From assembly GCA_043566505.1 (NCBI GenBank), contig CP121322.1, forward strand, positions 310,001-374,000: a DNA stretch of 64,000 bases, in the 5' to 3' direction. Positions within the stretch are counted from its first letter, which is position 1. Each line of letters opens with the position of its first letter. Positions 26,340 through 34,594 of the stretch are shown here, piece after piece. Under the pieces are notes generated by a model. That model saw only the letters and a list, made by a program, of their open reading frames with translations, did no database searches and was not told the DNA's origin. Source of the DNA: Luteolibacter sp043566505. Lineage in GTDB: Bacteria > Verrucomicrobiota > Verrucomicrobiia > Verrucomicrobiales > Akkermansiaceae. The position numbers and the translations under genes are program-made.

Positions 26340-26581
26340 AATCCGCTGGGAGTTTTCTACATGCCTCCGATGCCCCGTCACGCAGAAAAACCCCCACAAA
26401 CACGAATTTCACGCGCACTCGATTCCAACCGCAGCGATAAAGGATTTTTTAAATAAGTTTTGTTAAATATCAACTTTTCTTAAAAATTTGTTGCCGGAGC
26501 CCAAAAAAATGAATAAACCCGCTGTAGGATAACGATTTATGGATTAGAAGTAATCTTTGAACCCATCCGACTGACCTCGAT
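26340..26581. promoter_or_regulatory. AT-rich divergent region between purM and the ABC locus
   Basis: No gene is seen. The stretch 26441-26545 is clearly richer in A/T than its surroundings, as expected of a two-way promoter region. For purM, a minus-strand TTGATA with A/T-rich sequence about 16 bases further is a possible, weak -35/-10 pair. No purine riboswitch fold was apparent. Confidence 0.3.
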
Positions 26582-27235
26582 ATGAGCACCGATTCCTCAC
26601 CCACCATTGAAATCGCCTCTGGCGTGGAAATTGGCTATGGCGAATCCTTGGCCAAATTCAACGCCCCGGTTGAGCTCCACGGCGGCACCCATTTTCTCAT
26701 TGCCCGCAACGGACGCGGCAAAACCACCCTGCTTCGCACCCTAGCAAGAAGCATCAAACCCCTCGAAGGATCCTTTAAAACCAAGGGTTTTATGCAGTAT
26801 TTGCCCGAAGACATGCGGTTCGACAACGAAATCACCCCATCAATGATATTCCGCATGATTCTTCCCAAGGATCGGTACAAAGAAGCGATGGATCTTGCCC
26901 AATCCATCGAGCTCGACACCAAGAAGCCTTACGGACAGCTTTCCACGGGCAATCGCCGGAAAACGAGCCTCATCACCGCCGAATTCTCGGTCAAACCTGA
27001 AGGCGGCAACATCTTGCTCCTCGATGAACCCTTCAGTGGTCTTGACGCCTTTGCCCGCCAGGCCTTCGAAGAGACTTGGGAAAAGTCTCAAGACAACGTG
27101 CTGCGCCTCGTCAGTTGCCACCCCGACTACGATTCGATGGCCATGCCCAGCGTGCTGATGATCGAAGGACAATCCGCCCGTCACCTCAAAGGTGACGATC
27201 AAACCTGGAACAATCTCAAAAAACTTCTGAACTGA
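26582..27235 (+). CDS. ABC transporter ATP-binding protein
   Basis: The 217-residue nucleotide-binding domain has a Walker A variant, ARNGRGKTTLL (the first Gly of GxxGxGKT is Ala), a Q-loop region MQYLPEDM, a divergent signature LSTGNRRK in place of LSGGQ, Walker B NILLLDEPFSGLD and a switch histidine in SCHPDYD. These departures suggest a specialised exporter of the ABC-2 kind. The next gene, 3 bases downstream, is the membrane partner, which is broken by an insertion sequence. ATP binding is likely retained; transport is doubtful without the permease. Confidence 0.85.
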   Translation: MSTDSSPTIEIASGVEIGYGESLAKFNAPVELHGGTHFLIARNGRGKTTLLRTLARSIKPLEGSFKTKGFMQYLPEDMRFDNEITPSMIFRMILPKDRYKEAMDLAQSIELDTKKPYGQLSTGNRRKTSLITAEFSVKPEGGNILLLDEPFSGLDAFARQAFEETWEKSQDNVLRLVSCHPDYDSMAMPSVLMIEGQSARHLKGDDQTWNNLKKLLN

Positions 27236-27613
27236 GCCATGAGACTGTTTCGACTTACTCTTGCTACTATTTTTCAGCGCAAAGCGTGGGCCATCTGCAC
27301 ACTCGCGGTGATCGGGCTACCCATGATCCTCCCATACCTATCCAGCGCCTCTGAAAAACCCTTGATGATACAACCTGCTCGCATCCAAGCAGCATGGTCC
27401 ACCCTCTGGGTTTGCGCGCTCTTATGGGGGCTGTTCACCGCCTCTCGCGAAGGCGAAAATAATGCACGATCTGGGATCGGTGAGTATTTCAAAACCACGG
27501 GCCTCACAGCAACACGACAGCTTTTTCAGATCTGGCTTGCTGCATTTGCGTTCATTGTCCCACTGGTGATCATCACCGCCATCATTTGCCAGTTCGGAGC
27601 TCAACCATCTCAC

Positions 27614-27622
27614 GCTGAAGAA
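27614..27622 (+). repeat. Target site duplication, left copy
   Basis: GCTGAAGAA at 27614-27622 is repeated exactly at 28933-28941. A tenth base (C) also matches, but it can be assigned to the left inverted repeat. Confidence 0.92.
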
Positions 27623-28932
27623 CACTAGTGTCCAGCTAAGGGCACGTTTCGGTCTCGTTTCTCGTTATCCTCCAAGGGATTCAGTTAAACTTCAGGTGTT
27701 ACGCATTTGAGCGAGAATCGTCAGACACGTCGGTCTTATTGAGACTGGCGGCATGAATGAAGGACGTCTGATTTTCGCCCAAGTCTCTGAAATGATCTAC
27801 CGCAAACAGTTTGACAGGTGCGTCGATCTGCATCCGATGCCGCGCTCAAGTCGCGGGATGAGTGCGAGGGATCACTTCCTTTCGATGCTCTTCGCACAAC
27901 TAACTTTCCGAGAGAGTCTGCGCGACATCGAAGCCTGCCTCCGCAACAGCGAACACCTCCACGCGATGGGCATCCGTGGGAATATCACGAGAACCAATCT
28001 CGCCTACGCAAACGAGCACCGTAACTGGCGGGTCTATGAGGCGCTTGGCCAGATACTCATCCGAAAAGCGAGGAGGCTTTACGTTGGCGATTCCAACGGA
28101 CTTGGCCTTGACGAGATCGTTTATGCCGTCGATTCCTCCACCATCGACCTATGCCTGTCGATGTTTCCGTGGGCTAAATTCAAGACGACGAAGTCCGCGA
28201 TCAAATTGCACACGCAGATCGATCTGATCGGCTCGATTCCTGTGTTCATAAGCCTCACGGGAGGTTCGCAGCACGATGTCCATTTCATTGATGAAATGTT
28301 TTTCGAGGTTGGGAGCATCTACGTCTTTGACCGTGGCTATCTCGATTTTTCTCGACTCTACCGGATTGCGGAGGCGGGTGCCTTCTTCGTTATCCGCAGC
28401 AAGAAGAACACGAAATTCTCGGTTCGGGAATCGCGCCTTGTGGACAAATCATCCGGACTCAGATGCGACCAGAGCATCCGTCTCAGCAGCCCGAAAGGAA
28501 TGAAAAGCTATCCTGAAAAACTCCGCCGTATCGGTTACTTCGACGAGGAGACGGGCAAGCGGCTCACGTTCCTGACCAACAACTTCACCCTGCCTGCGCT
28601 CAAGGTTGCAGCCATCTACGAGAACCGTTGGAAGATCGAACTCTTCTTCAAGTGGATCAAACAAAACCTCCGGATCAAGGCGTTCTACGGCACCAGCGAG
28701 AACGCGGTCTATAGCCAGATTTGGATCGCCATCTGCGCATATCTCATGGTCGCGTGTCTCAATAAGACTTACAAAATCGACGAGAGTCTCAGCAGAATCT
28801 TGCAAATTTTAAGTGTGAACGTATTCCAGAAAATCCCTGTAACTGCCTTACTTCCGCAGAAGCAGTTAGAAAAATCAGAACCAATGCCTGAAAATCAGTT
28901 GATTCTAAAGGGATTTTAACTGGACGCTAGTG
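27623..28932 (+). mobile_element. IS4-family insertion sequence, 1310 bp
   Basis: The element runs from CACTAGTGTCCAGCTAA (27623-27639) to the inverted copy CACTAGCGTCCAGTTAA (minus strand of 28932-28916), matching at 15 of 17 bases. A perfect 9-bp target duplication, GCTGAAGAA, flanks it. One transposase gene fills it. Size, duplication length and the Y-x2-R-x3-E-x6-K signature fit IS4, and the terminal bases remind me of the IS4Sa-like group. Intact ends and an open transposase frame suggest a recent, possibly still active insertion. Confidence 0.92.
27753..28919 (+). CDS. IS4-family transposase (DUF4372 + DDE)
   Basis: The 388-residue transposase has an N-terminal DUF4372-like part (MIYRKQFDRCVDLHP, ARDHFLSMLFAQLTFRESLR) and a DDE catalytic core. 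Predicted acidic residues are D127 (AVDSSTIDL), D193 (VFDRGYLDF) and E296 in YENRWKIELFFKWIK, which fits the IS4 Y-x2-R-x3-E-x6-K signature exactly. The ATG at 27753 is 130 bases inside the element. The stop lies in the right inverted repeat. The frame is complete with no internal stop, so the enzyme is probably functional. Confidence 0.95.
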   Translation: MNEGRLIFAQVSEMIYRKQFDRCVDLHPMPRSSRGMSARDHFLSMLFAQLTFRESLRDIEACLRNSEHLHAMGIRGNITRTNLAYANEHRNWRVYEALGQILIRKARRLYVGDSNGLGLDEIVYAVDSSTIDLCLSMFPWAKFKTTKSAIKLHTQIDLIGSIPVFISLTGGSQHDVHFIDEMFFEVGSIYVFDRGYLDFSRLYRIAEAGAFFVIRSKKNTKFSVRESRLVDKSSGLRCDQSIRLSSPKGMKSYPEKLRRIGYFDEETGKRLTFLTNNFTLPALKVAAIYENRWKIELFFKWIKQNLRIKAFYGTSENAVYSQIWIAICAYLMVACLNKTYKIDESLSRILQILSVNVFQKIPVTALLPQKQLEKSEPMPENQLILKGF

Positions 28933-28941
28933 GCTGAAGAA
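28933..28941 (+). repeat. Target site duplication, right copy
   Basis: GCTGAAGAA is identical to 27614-27622. It marks the point where the disrupted permease frame resumes. Confidence 0.92.
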
Positions 28942-29334
28942 CAAGCAATGTGGTGGAAACTCAACCTCCAATACTCCACCCTCTTCTTATTGGTCATCGC
29001 TCCACTCCTCGCATTGGCAATCGCGATCTCATCGCGCTTCGGCGCCATCAGCGGCTTCTGCACAACTGTGCTACTCGCGCTCTATGGATTGTTTGGAGTT
29101 GGCTACTTGGACAGCATGCTGAAAATCGAAGAAAACCCTATATTTAGAGGAATTCTCTACTTCTCCCCGCAATACCGTTACGCCGATCTAACACAACGCA
29201 TGTATTACAAAAGTGGAGCCCTCACTACGGATGCATTCAACCTCACCGCTCTTCATTTCTGCGGACTCATCCTGATATATGCCGTCATCTCTCGCGTCAC
29301 CTTCCGCACCAAAACATCTTAAGTCCCAGCCCAA

Positions 29335-30240
29335 ATGCAACGCACCACTTCCACAGTCATCATCACCAGCCTAACGGCTGCGGGAGTGGTCGTGCTTGCG
29401 CTCACAACGAAACCACTGATCGAAAGCAGTGAGCTGGATACACCACTGAACCCCTTCGGAATCAATCGCAGTCCCTATGGCGAGGTTTTTGCAATGGCTC
29501 TCCAAGGACCGATCAACTCCAACTTTCACGTTGGGATGTACGGAGCCACCGACGAAGAAATCATCATCCGCCAATCGGAAAACAAAAAAGAGGAACCCGG
29601 AAGTCTATTGCTCGTCAAACCCGAGCCCGAGAAAGCACCAGAGACGCAGCCAGAATGGACATTGTCAGGCTTCATGCAGAAAATGTTAGATGATATGCAA
29701 AGAGGGCATGTGGAACGAACCAATCCACTCCCCGCCAGCGAGGCTCTCAAGTTCTATTTGCGCGGCGAAGCAGAAGACAAATTGCGTTTTGCCTACAATC
29801 TAGATCCATCTCACTACGCCAACTACACCTCTCTCCATTTCTTCCTCAATGAGGGAATCAGCACTCGGCCTAGAGCCGCAGCTAACGCAGATGAACTCGC
29901 CAAGCAGACGATTGAATATTGCCTCAATCAGGAAGGCGACACCCGCCCCGCCCTGACCGCTGCGGCAGCTTGCACCAATATGATCCACCTCATGTTCAGA
30001 GCACGCGGTAAATCTGACAATCCCTACACCTTGGAGGACATGAGCCATTATTTGAAAAAACTCGACGAATCTCTGACTCGCTATGAGGAAATTGCGCGCG
30101 AATGGGATGAAAATGGCAATTGGCAGCGAATCTCAACTGAACGCTTCAATGACTGCCAAGAACGCTACCAATTCACCCTCGCTATCCAATCTGCAGCAGA
30201 AAAAACAGTGGCTAGATTCAAAAAAGAATCAACCCATTGA
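29335..30240 (+). CDS. Membrane-anchored hypothetical protein of the ABC locus
   Basis: The 301-residue protein has one N-terminal TM segment or uncleaved signal (TVIITSLTAAGVVVLALTT, about residues 7-25), followed by a hydrophilic, mostly helical domain outside the cytoplasm. A charged linker (about 80-105, LLVKPEPEKAPETQPEW) separates two parts. TPR-like helices are suggested near residues 130-290, but no repeat is clear. It starts 13 bases after the broken permease gene, so it was co-transcribed with the ABC genes. The IS may now reduce its expression. I do not recognise a family. Confidence 0.65.
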   Translation: MQRTTSTVIITSLTAAGVVVLALTTKPLIESSELDTPLNPFGINRSPYGEVFAMALQGPINSNFHVGMYGATDEEIIIRQSENKKEEPGSLLLVKPEPEKAPETQPEWTLSGFMQKMLDDMQRGHVERTNPLPASEALKFYLRGEAEDKLRFAYNLDPSHYANYTSLHFFLNEGISTRPRAAANADELAKQTIEYCLNQEGDTRPALTAAAACTNMIHLMFRARGKSDNPYTLEDMSHYLKKLDESLTRYEEIAREWDENGNWQRISTERFNDCQERYQFTLAIQSAAEKTVARFKKESTH

Positions 30241-30306
30241 AAACAATTCTTGATCAATGGAAGAATTTCACCTCTTATTTTATCTCTTAATCCCTAAGTC
30301 TTAACG

Positions 30307-31587
30307 ATGTCCCTTACAACATCCGACACATTTGAGCCGCCTCCGTTGCCAGACGAAGAGCCGTCGCTCGATGCGCCGCAGTTCACCGACAGCATGTCGG
30401 GGCGCGAACTGCTGGGGATCATTTTTAGAATATGCGGTGAGGTAGGCGTCTCAGATATCCAAATGCGCGCCTCTCGACCTGTCTATATTCACACGAATAA
30501 AGGCATGGAGAAGCTCGACTACTTGGGCATTCTGAGCCCTCCCAATATGGACGAGATCCTCAAGGAGCTCATCACCAACCGTGAAAGCGGCAGCCATGGG
30601 TTTGGTAAAGAGGAGAGCGTTGAAGAACGCGTTGAAGATAAAATCAATCTCGCGATTCAAGAGTTTGCGGAAACCCGTGTGGCCGACTTTTCCTGCGACG
30701 GCATCCCCCTCAACGACGACGGCGAGAAATCCGGCCGTCTCCGGATTCAAGCCCACTTGAGCTCATCCGGCCTTGGCGTCACCTGCCGTATCCTCAACGA
30801 CTTCATTCCTGAACTCGAATCACTTGGTATCGACCTCGATACCACTGAAACCCTACGCCAAGCCGTTTTGAAACGCGCAGGCCTCTGTTTGGTCACCGGA
30901 CCTACCGGCTCAGGCAAATCTACCACCCTGGCATCTCTGATCGACTGGGTCAGACGTCACCACCCCAAGCACGTGGTCACGGTTGAAGACCCAATCGAGT
31001 ATCAATACCCTGACGACATGGACGATCCAGAGGACCCGGATCAAAAAATCCCATCTCCCAGCATCGTCACCCAACAAGAGGTTGGGCGAGATGTCCACTC
31101 CTACCGCCAAGGGCTCAAAGACGTTCTCCGTAAAGCACCCCACATCATCCTCCTCGGAGAGATTCGTGACCGCGAAGCCATGGAAACCTGCATGGAGGCC
31201 GCCCAAACGGGTCACTTGGTGCTTTCCACCCTCCACACCACTGGCGCGGTCAAGACCATCGGCCGTATTTTGGAAATGTATCCTCGCGAGAGCCATTCCT
31301 CGGTTCTCAGCCGCCTTGCCGAAATCCTCATCTTTATTCACTCTCAAGGCCTTCTCAACGGTATTGAACGCCGTGTTTTGACCTACGAATTCCTACAAAA
31401 CAACGATGATGCCGTCGCTAGCGCCATCGCCAACTACGACGGCGGAGCTCGCTCACTCGAGGATGTAATCCGCCGCGCTGGCAATATCGAGTGGGATGCC
31501 AATCTCAAACGCCTATTAAATCAGGGATTAATTACACAAGAAACGCTAGTTAATGCTCGCATGAATCGAAATGACGAGATAGAGTGA
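30307..31587 (+). CDS. PilT-like type IV pilus ATPase
   Basis: The 426-residue hexameric secretion ATPase resembles PilT, the pilus retraction motor. An N-terminal PAS-like part (residues 30-150) precedes Walker A GPTGSGKST (198-206), VVTVEDPIEYQYP (Asp box), QQEVGRDVHSYRQGLKDVLR, Walker B IILLGEIRD and the His box TGHLVLSTLHTTGA. An acidic insertion, DDMDDPEDPDQKIPS, between the Asp box and QQEVG is absent from E. coli or Pseudomonas PilT. No tetracysteine zinc motif is present, unlike PilB. It heads the pilus locus, 66 bases after the ABC-associated gene. Confidence 0.9.
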   Translation: MSLTTSDTFEPPPLPDEEPSLDAPQFTDSMSGRELLGIIFRICGEVGVSDIQMRASRPVYIHTNKGMEKLDYLGILSPPNMDEILKELITNRESGSHGFGKEESVEERVEDKINLAIQEFAETRVADFSCDGIPLNDDGEKSGRLRIQAHLSSSGLGVTCRILNDFIPELESLGIDLDTTETLRQAVLKRAGLCLVTGPTGSGKSTTLASLIDWVRRHHPKHVVTVEDPIEYQYPDDMDDPEDPDQKIPSPSIVTQQEVGRDVHSYRQGLKDVLRKAPHIILLGEIRDREAMETCMEAAQTGHLVLSTLHTTGAVKTIGRILEMYPRESHSSVLSRLAEILIFIHSQGLLNGIERRVLTYEFLQNNDDAVASAIANYDGGARSLEDVIRRAGNIEWDANLKRLLNQGLITQETLVNARMNRNDEIE

Positions 31588-31701
31588 TTGAATAAACCGA
31601 AATATTTCCGGGGATAACCCTACATACTTGAAGCCTCAGAACTTCAATATGCGCGGCCCCCACTCCGACAAAGAACCCAAAAACAAAAACTAATACACAC
31701 A

Positions 31702-32127
31702 ATGAAACTACAAAATAAACTGTCCAAAAAGCATACCGCAGGAATGACCCTACTCGAATTGACTGTTGTCATCCTCGTTTTGCTCTCGCTCATCTCGGTG
31801 CTATTCGTCGGCGCTCGTGCGTGGAAGAAAGGATCGGATCGTTCAACTAACATCCTGAACATCCGTAACTGTCAACTTGCCATGCGCGGTCATGAAAACA
31901 TGAATCAGCTCGCTGTCGGTGCTGCATTCACAGCCACCGAACTCAGTGATTACCTAACGCTGCCTGGTGGAGTCGCAACAGTGACTTACACCCCAGCGGA
32001 TGTAATCACGGCCCAATCCGCACAACCAGCAGTTGCCTACACCCACATCTGGCTCCAACCATCGGCTGACGGTGCTGTTGGTGCAGACTACGGTCACAAC
32101 GCGTTCACTGATGTGACCGGTTGGTAA
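31702..32127 (+). CDS. Type IV pilin-like protein (first, likely major)
   Basis: The 141-residue prepilin has a 14-residue basic leader, the prepilin peptidase site AG|MTLLE with Glu at +5, and a hydrophobic helix LELTVVILVLLSLISVLF. The rest is a short globular domain with no cysteine pair, so no D-loop disulfide. Its own downstream terminator and a 114-base upstream gap suggest it is transcribed separately at a high level, as for a major pilin (inferred). Its position next to the PilM/N-like gene matches, from memory, Akkermansia Amuc_1102. It is paralogous to the pilin at 41047. Confidence 0.85.
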   Translation: MKLQNKLSKKHTAGMTLLELTVVILVLLSLISVLFVGARAWKKGSDRSTNILNIRNCQLAMRGHENMNQLAVGAAFTATELSDYLTLPGGVATVTYTPADVITAQSAQPAVAYTHIWLQPSADGAVGADYGHNAFTDVTGW

Positions 32128-32162
32128 TCTGACCACACTCCTCTTGAGGAGTTGAACAATTC

Positions 32163-32202
32163 AGCGGTCCGCCTGCCCAGCGGGCGGACCGCTCTTTCTT
32201 TT
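32163..32202 (+). terminator. Strong intrinsic terminator after the first pilin gene
   Basis: An 11-bp perfect GC-rich stem (AGCGGTCCGCC / GGCGGACCGCT, 32163-32173 and 32183-32193) around a 9-base loop is followed by CTTTCTTTT. A smaller palindrome, ACTCCTC-TT-GAGGAGT, precedes it at 32137-32152. The next gene starts 57 bases further, so read-through or a new promoter is needed for the rest of the locus. Confidence 0.9.
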
Positions 32203-32258
32203 GAGCTGATCCTCTCAAGAAACTTTCCCTACACTTCCCTACACAACCCTCTACGACC

Positions 32259-34028
32259 TTGGCCCCGTTCAAACATCCGGAATCCCTAAATCCGCTGCAA
32301 CAGTACCGCCAAGCTGGATCAATCCTTAGCTCCACCACGCGTGCCAAGAACCCAGCATGGTATCAGACTGCTCTGGAACTTAATTTCCAACTGCACATCC
32401 GACCTGACGGACCAAAGGTAATCACTGCCTACTACGACAAGAAAAAGTCGGATTGGACAGAAGGTCCCACAATCACTGAGGAAATTCTCCACAGTGAAGA
32501 ACAAACTGAGGCTTTCATCGCCGAAATCCTCAAGGTTACGAAATCCAATAAACGCAATGCTCTAGGCGTGGTTCTCCATGTTGCTGACGAGTTTGCAACG
32601 AGCGACCTCAAGCCCGATCTCAACAATCCAGGCGATTTGCCTGATATTCGAGTTGCAGCGATCAATGACCCTGCTTCCATCCTTGAAGACTCATCAATTC
32701 AGGTCGATCAAGGTTCATGGCGCGTCGTTCCCTATCCTGCCGCTGCTAGCGATATCATTGGCACCACGGTCAGCATGACCAATTCGCTCGCCCCTTTCCT
32801 TTCCCAGTTACGTACAGCTGGCGAAAAAACCAATTTCCCCATCATCACTCAAGCCCTGAGCGCGCCCCTGGTTGCCATCATGGGAATGCCAGAGTTTCTC
32901 CAGAGAAATAGCGACAAGCCTTACGTCACCATACTTCAATACCCATGGTTTACCGCCATGGCTTTCTTTAACGAGCATTCGGATCTCCAGCGGATCCGAA
33001 CTCTCCAACACCGTGGCGTCAGGACCGCTAGCAACTTCCGCAACGCACTATTCACCACAAGCGCTTCGCTTGAATTTCTGGATCCAGACATCTACATCCT
33101 TCCCCTTGGTGAAGACATCGACCTCGCTCTCGAACCAAACCTCAAGACGAACTTCCCAAACTCCAAGGTAGAACTTTTGCAGCCTAAAAACGTGGGCATT
33201 TTGCCTGACTGGGCTCCTGAACTTTGGGTCTCAGTCGCTGATTCCTCTACTGGAAGCATCACCAGTCACACCTTCACATCATTCCGCGAAGATGGCTGGG
33301 CTCTGCAGGATTTCCTTCCTACTCCAAAAGAAGTTGCGGAAATTTACCCTTCAAAAGGTGAAATGGCCATGCTGCGTATTGCCCGCACAGCGCGTATCGC
33401 AATATTGATTTTGGCCGTTCTCGGCCTCGGATATTTTGCGAAAGATATCATTGAGATCCGCGGCAAAGCGGAATGGTCCTTTGAGCCTTCTCAAGTGATG
33501 ATTACCCGCGCAAGGGTCGCCAAGCTGAATGCAGAACAGCAGAAAATCGACCACTGGAACAACCTTCTCAGCGATCGCTCGAAAGCCTGGGCGAACATGG
33601 AATCACTTGCACGCATGGTCCCGCCTGAAGGCGGCATGCTCGTCAAAAAATACGCTTACAATACAAAGCCCGATGCAACCCGAGGACAAGCGACCGTGGG
33701 TTTCGTGAAATCTTGGAGCATCTCGGGCTATGCTCGCTTTGAGGCCGTCCAACAATACCTCAACAAGCTCAATACGCGCGATGGCATCAACGCTCACTTT
33801 GAGGAAATCGCGAAAGTTACCGGCAATAGCGCATTTGACCCAAATATCGGCAACCGCAGCATCTCGGTCAACATCAGGACCCGTGAGAACAATGCCTATC
33901 GCCCAATTCCACCAGAGGAAGCTGTGATCACCGATGAAAGCTCCTACCCATACACTTTTGATTTAACCATCACTCAGCGGTTCGAAGCAGACGATCCGCT
34001 CTCAATCAACGTGAAGGCAACCCCATAA
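32259..34028 (+). CDS. PilM/PilN- or GspL-like bitopic assembly protein
   Basis: The 589-residue protein has a cytoplasmic domain of about 370 residues, one TM helix (about 381-398, AILILAVLGLGYFAKDI), then a coiled-coil (RARVAKLNAEQQKIDHWNNLL) and a ferredoxin-like domain with VKSWSISGYARFEAVQQYLN. This is the layout of GspL, or of PilM and PilN joined. Typical actin-like ATPase motifs are not evident. The start appears to be TTG at 32259, since the next in-frame Met is beyond residue 160. Position and size match my memory of Akkermansia Amuc_1101. It should recruit the ATPase to the inner membrane platform. Confidence 0.75.
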   Translation: MAPFKHPESLNPLQQYRQAGSILSSTTRAKNPAWYQTALELNFQLHIRPDGPKVITAYYDKKKSDWTEGPTITEEILHSEEQTEAFIAEILKVTKSNKRNALGVVLHVADEFATSDLKPDLNNPGDLPDIRVAAINDPASILEDSSIQVDQGSWRVVPYPAAASDIIGTTVSMTNSLAPFLSQLRTAGEKTNFPIITQALSAPLVAIMGMPEFLQRNSDKPYVTILQYPWFTAMAFFNEHSDLQRIRTLQHRGVRTASNFRNALFTTSASLEFLDPDIYILPLGEDIDLALEPNLKTNFPNSKVELLQPKNVGILPDWAPELWVSVADSSTGSITSHTFTSFREDGWALQDFLPTPKEVAEIYPSKGEMAMLRIARTARIAILILAVLGLGYFAKDIIEIRGKAEWSFEPSQVMITRARVAKLNAEQQKIDHWNNLLSDRSKAWANMESLARMVPPEGGMLVKKYAYNTKPDATRGQATVGFVKSWSISGYARFEAVQQYLNKLNTRDGINAHFEEIAKVTGNSAFDPNIGNRSISVNIRTRENNAYRPIPPEEAVITDESSYPYTFDLTITQRFEADDPLSINVKATP

Positions 34029-34031
34029 GCC

Positions 34032-34568
34032 ATGAATCTTTATCGCCAATCCATCATCCTCTTTGGGGTCATCATCCCAATGTTAGTCGCGGCTGCCATT
34101 GTCGGGGGCGGATACGTCATGAAATCGAAGATGCAGGCATCTTACGAAACCAAGAAAACCAATTACACCGCCTACGAGCAAGATCGCAAGAAAAGCAACA
34201 AGATCGAGGGCCAAGTCATCAAGCAACGAGATGATTTGAAACGATGGGAAGACATCCTCTCTCAACAAACCGCCAGTGCCACTCAGGCGACTTTGCGCGA
34301 GATCTACGAAAAACTGCCTAGCAAAGAAATCCAACAAACAGCTTTTGACCCGCAAAATCAGAGCACGGGTCTTGGATCTGCATCTGCGCAAAAATCATCC
34401 CAAGTTCGGATCGCCTTTCGTGGAACTTACCGCACCATGCAGAAAGCATTCTTGGAACTCGAAACCAAAATGCCTCAGTTGCAACTTCAGGAATTCAAAA
34501 TGGAGCCGATCAGCTCAAGCGCTGCGCTCATGAACTTTCAAGTCACCTACTCCGCTTGGGAAAAATAA
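34032..34568 (+). CDS. PilO/GspM-like inner membrane alignment protein
   Basis: The 178-residue protein has a short cytoplasmic tail, a TM helix at about 8-29 (ILFGVIIPMLVAAAIVGGGYV), a coiled-coil (MKSKMQASYETKKTNYTAYEQ onwards) and a C-terminal ferredoxin-like part ending QLQEFKMEPISSS..NFQVTYSAWEK. This matches PilO/GspM. It lies 3 bases after the PilM/N-like gene. It occupies the place of Amuc_1100 in the recalled Akkermansia order, but Amuc_1100 is about 317 residues, so this is a much shorter version. Confidence 0.75.
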   Translation: MNLYRQSIILFGVIIPMLVAAAIVGGGYVMKSKMQASYETKKTNYTAYEQDRKKSNKIEGQVIKQRDDLKRWEDILSQQTASATQATLREIYEKLPSKEIQQTAFDPQNQSTGLGSASAQKSSQVRIAFRGTYRTMQKAFLELETKMPQLQLQEFKMEPISSSAALMNFQVTYSAWEK

Positions 34569-34594
34569 ATCTTAACCAATCAACACCAACTCTG

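Larger units (their letters stand above)
27239..29322 (+). pseudogene. ABC permease gene split by an IS4-family element
   Basis: The 5' part (27239-27622) encodes about 128 residues with TM segments near residues 13-32, 45-60 and 95-120. The 3' part (28942-29322, with an accidental GTG at 28930) continues with two or more TM segments and ends VTFRTKTS. Removing the IS and one copy of the 9-bp duplication joins ..QPSHAEE to QAMWWKL.. in one frame of about 258 residues. The intact protein was probably an ABC-2 type exporter subunit for the ATPase upstream. As it stands, the 5' product would end after HAEEH. Confidence 0.9.

Noticed and set aside
28930..29322. Separate small membrane protein gene after the IS (GTG start)
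   Set aside because: The GTG is formed by the IS end; the frame is the continuation of the disrupted permease, shown by the target duplication.
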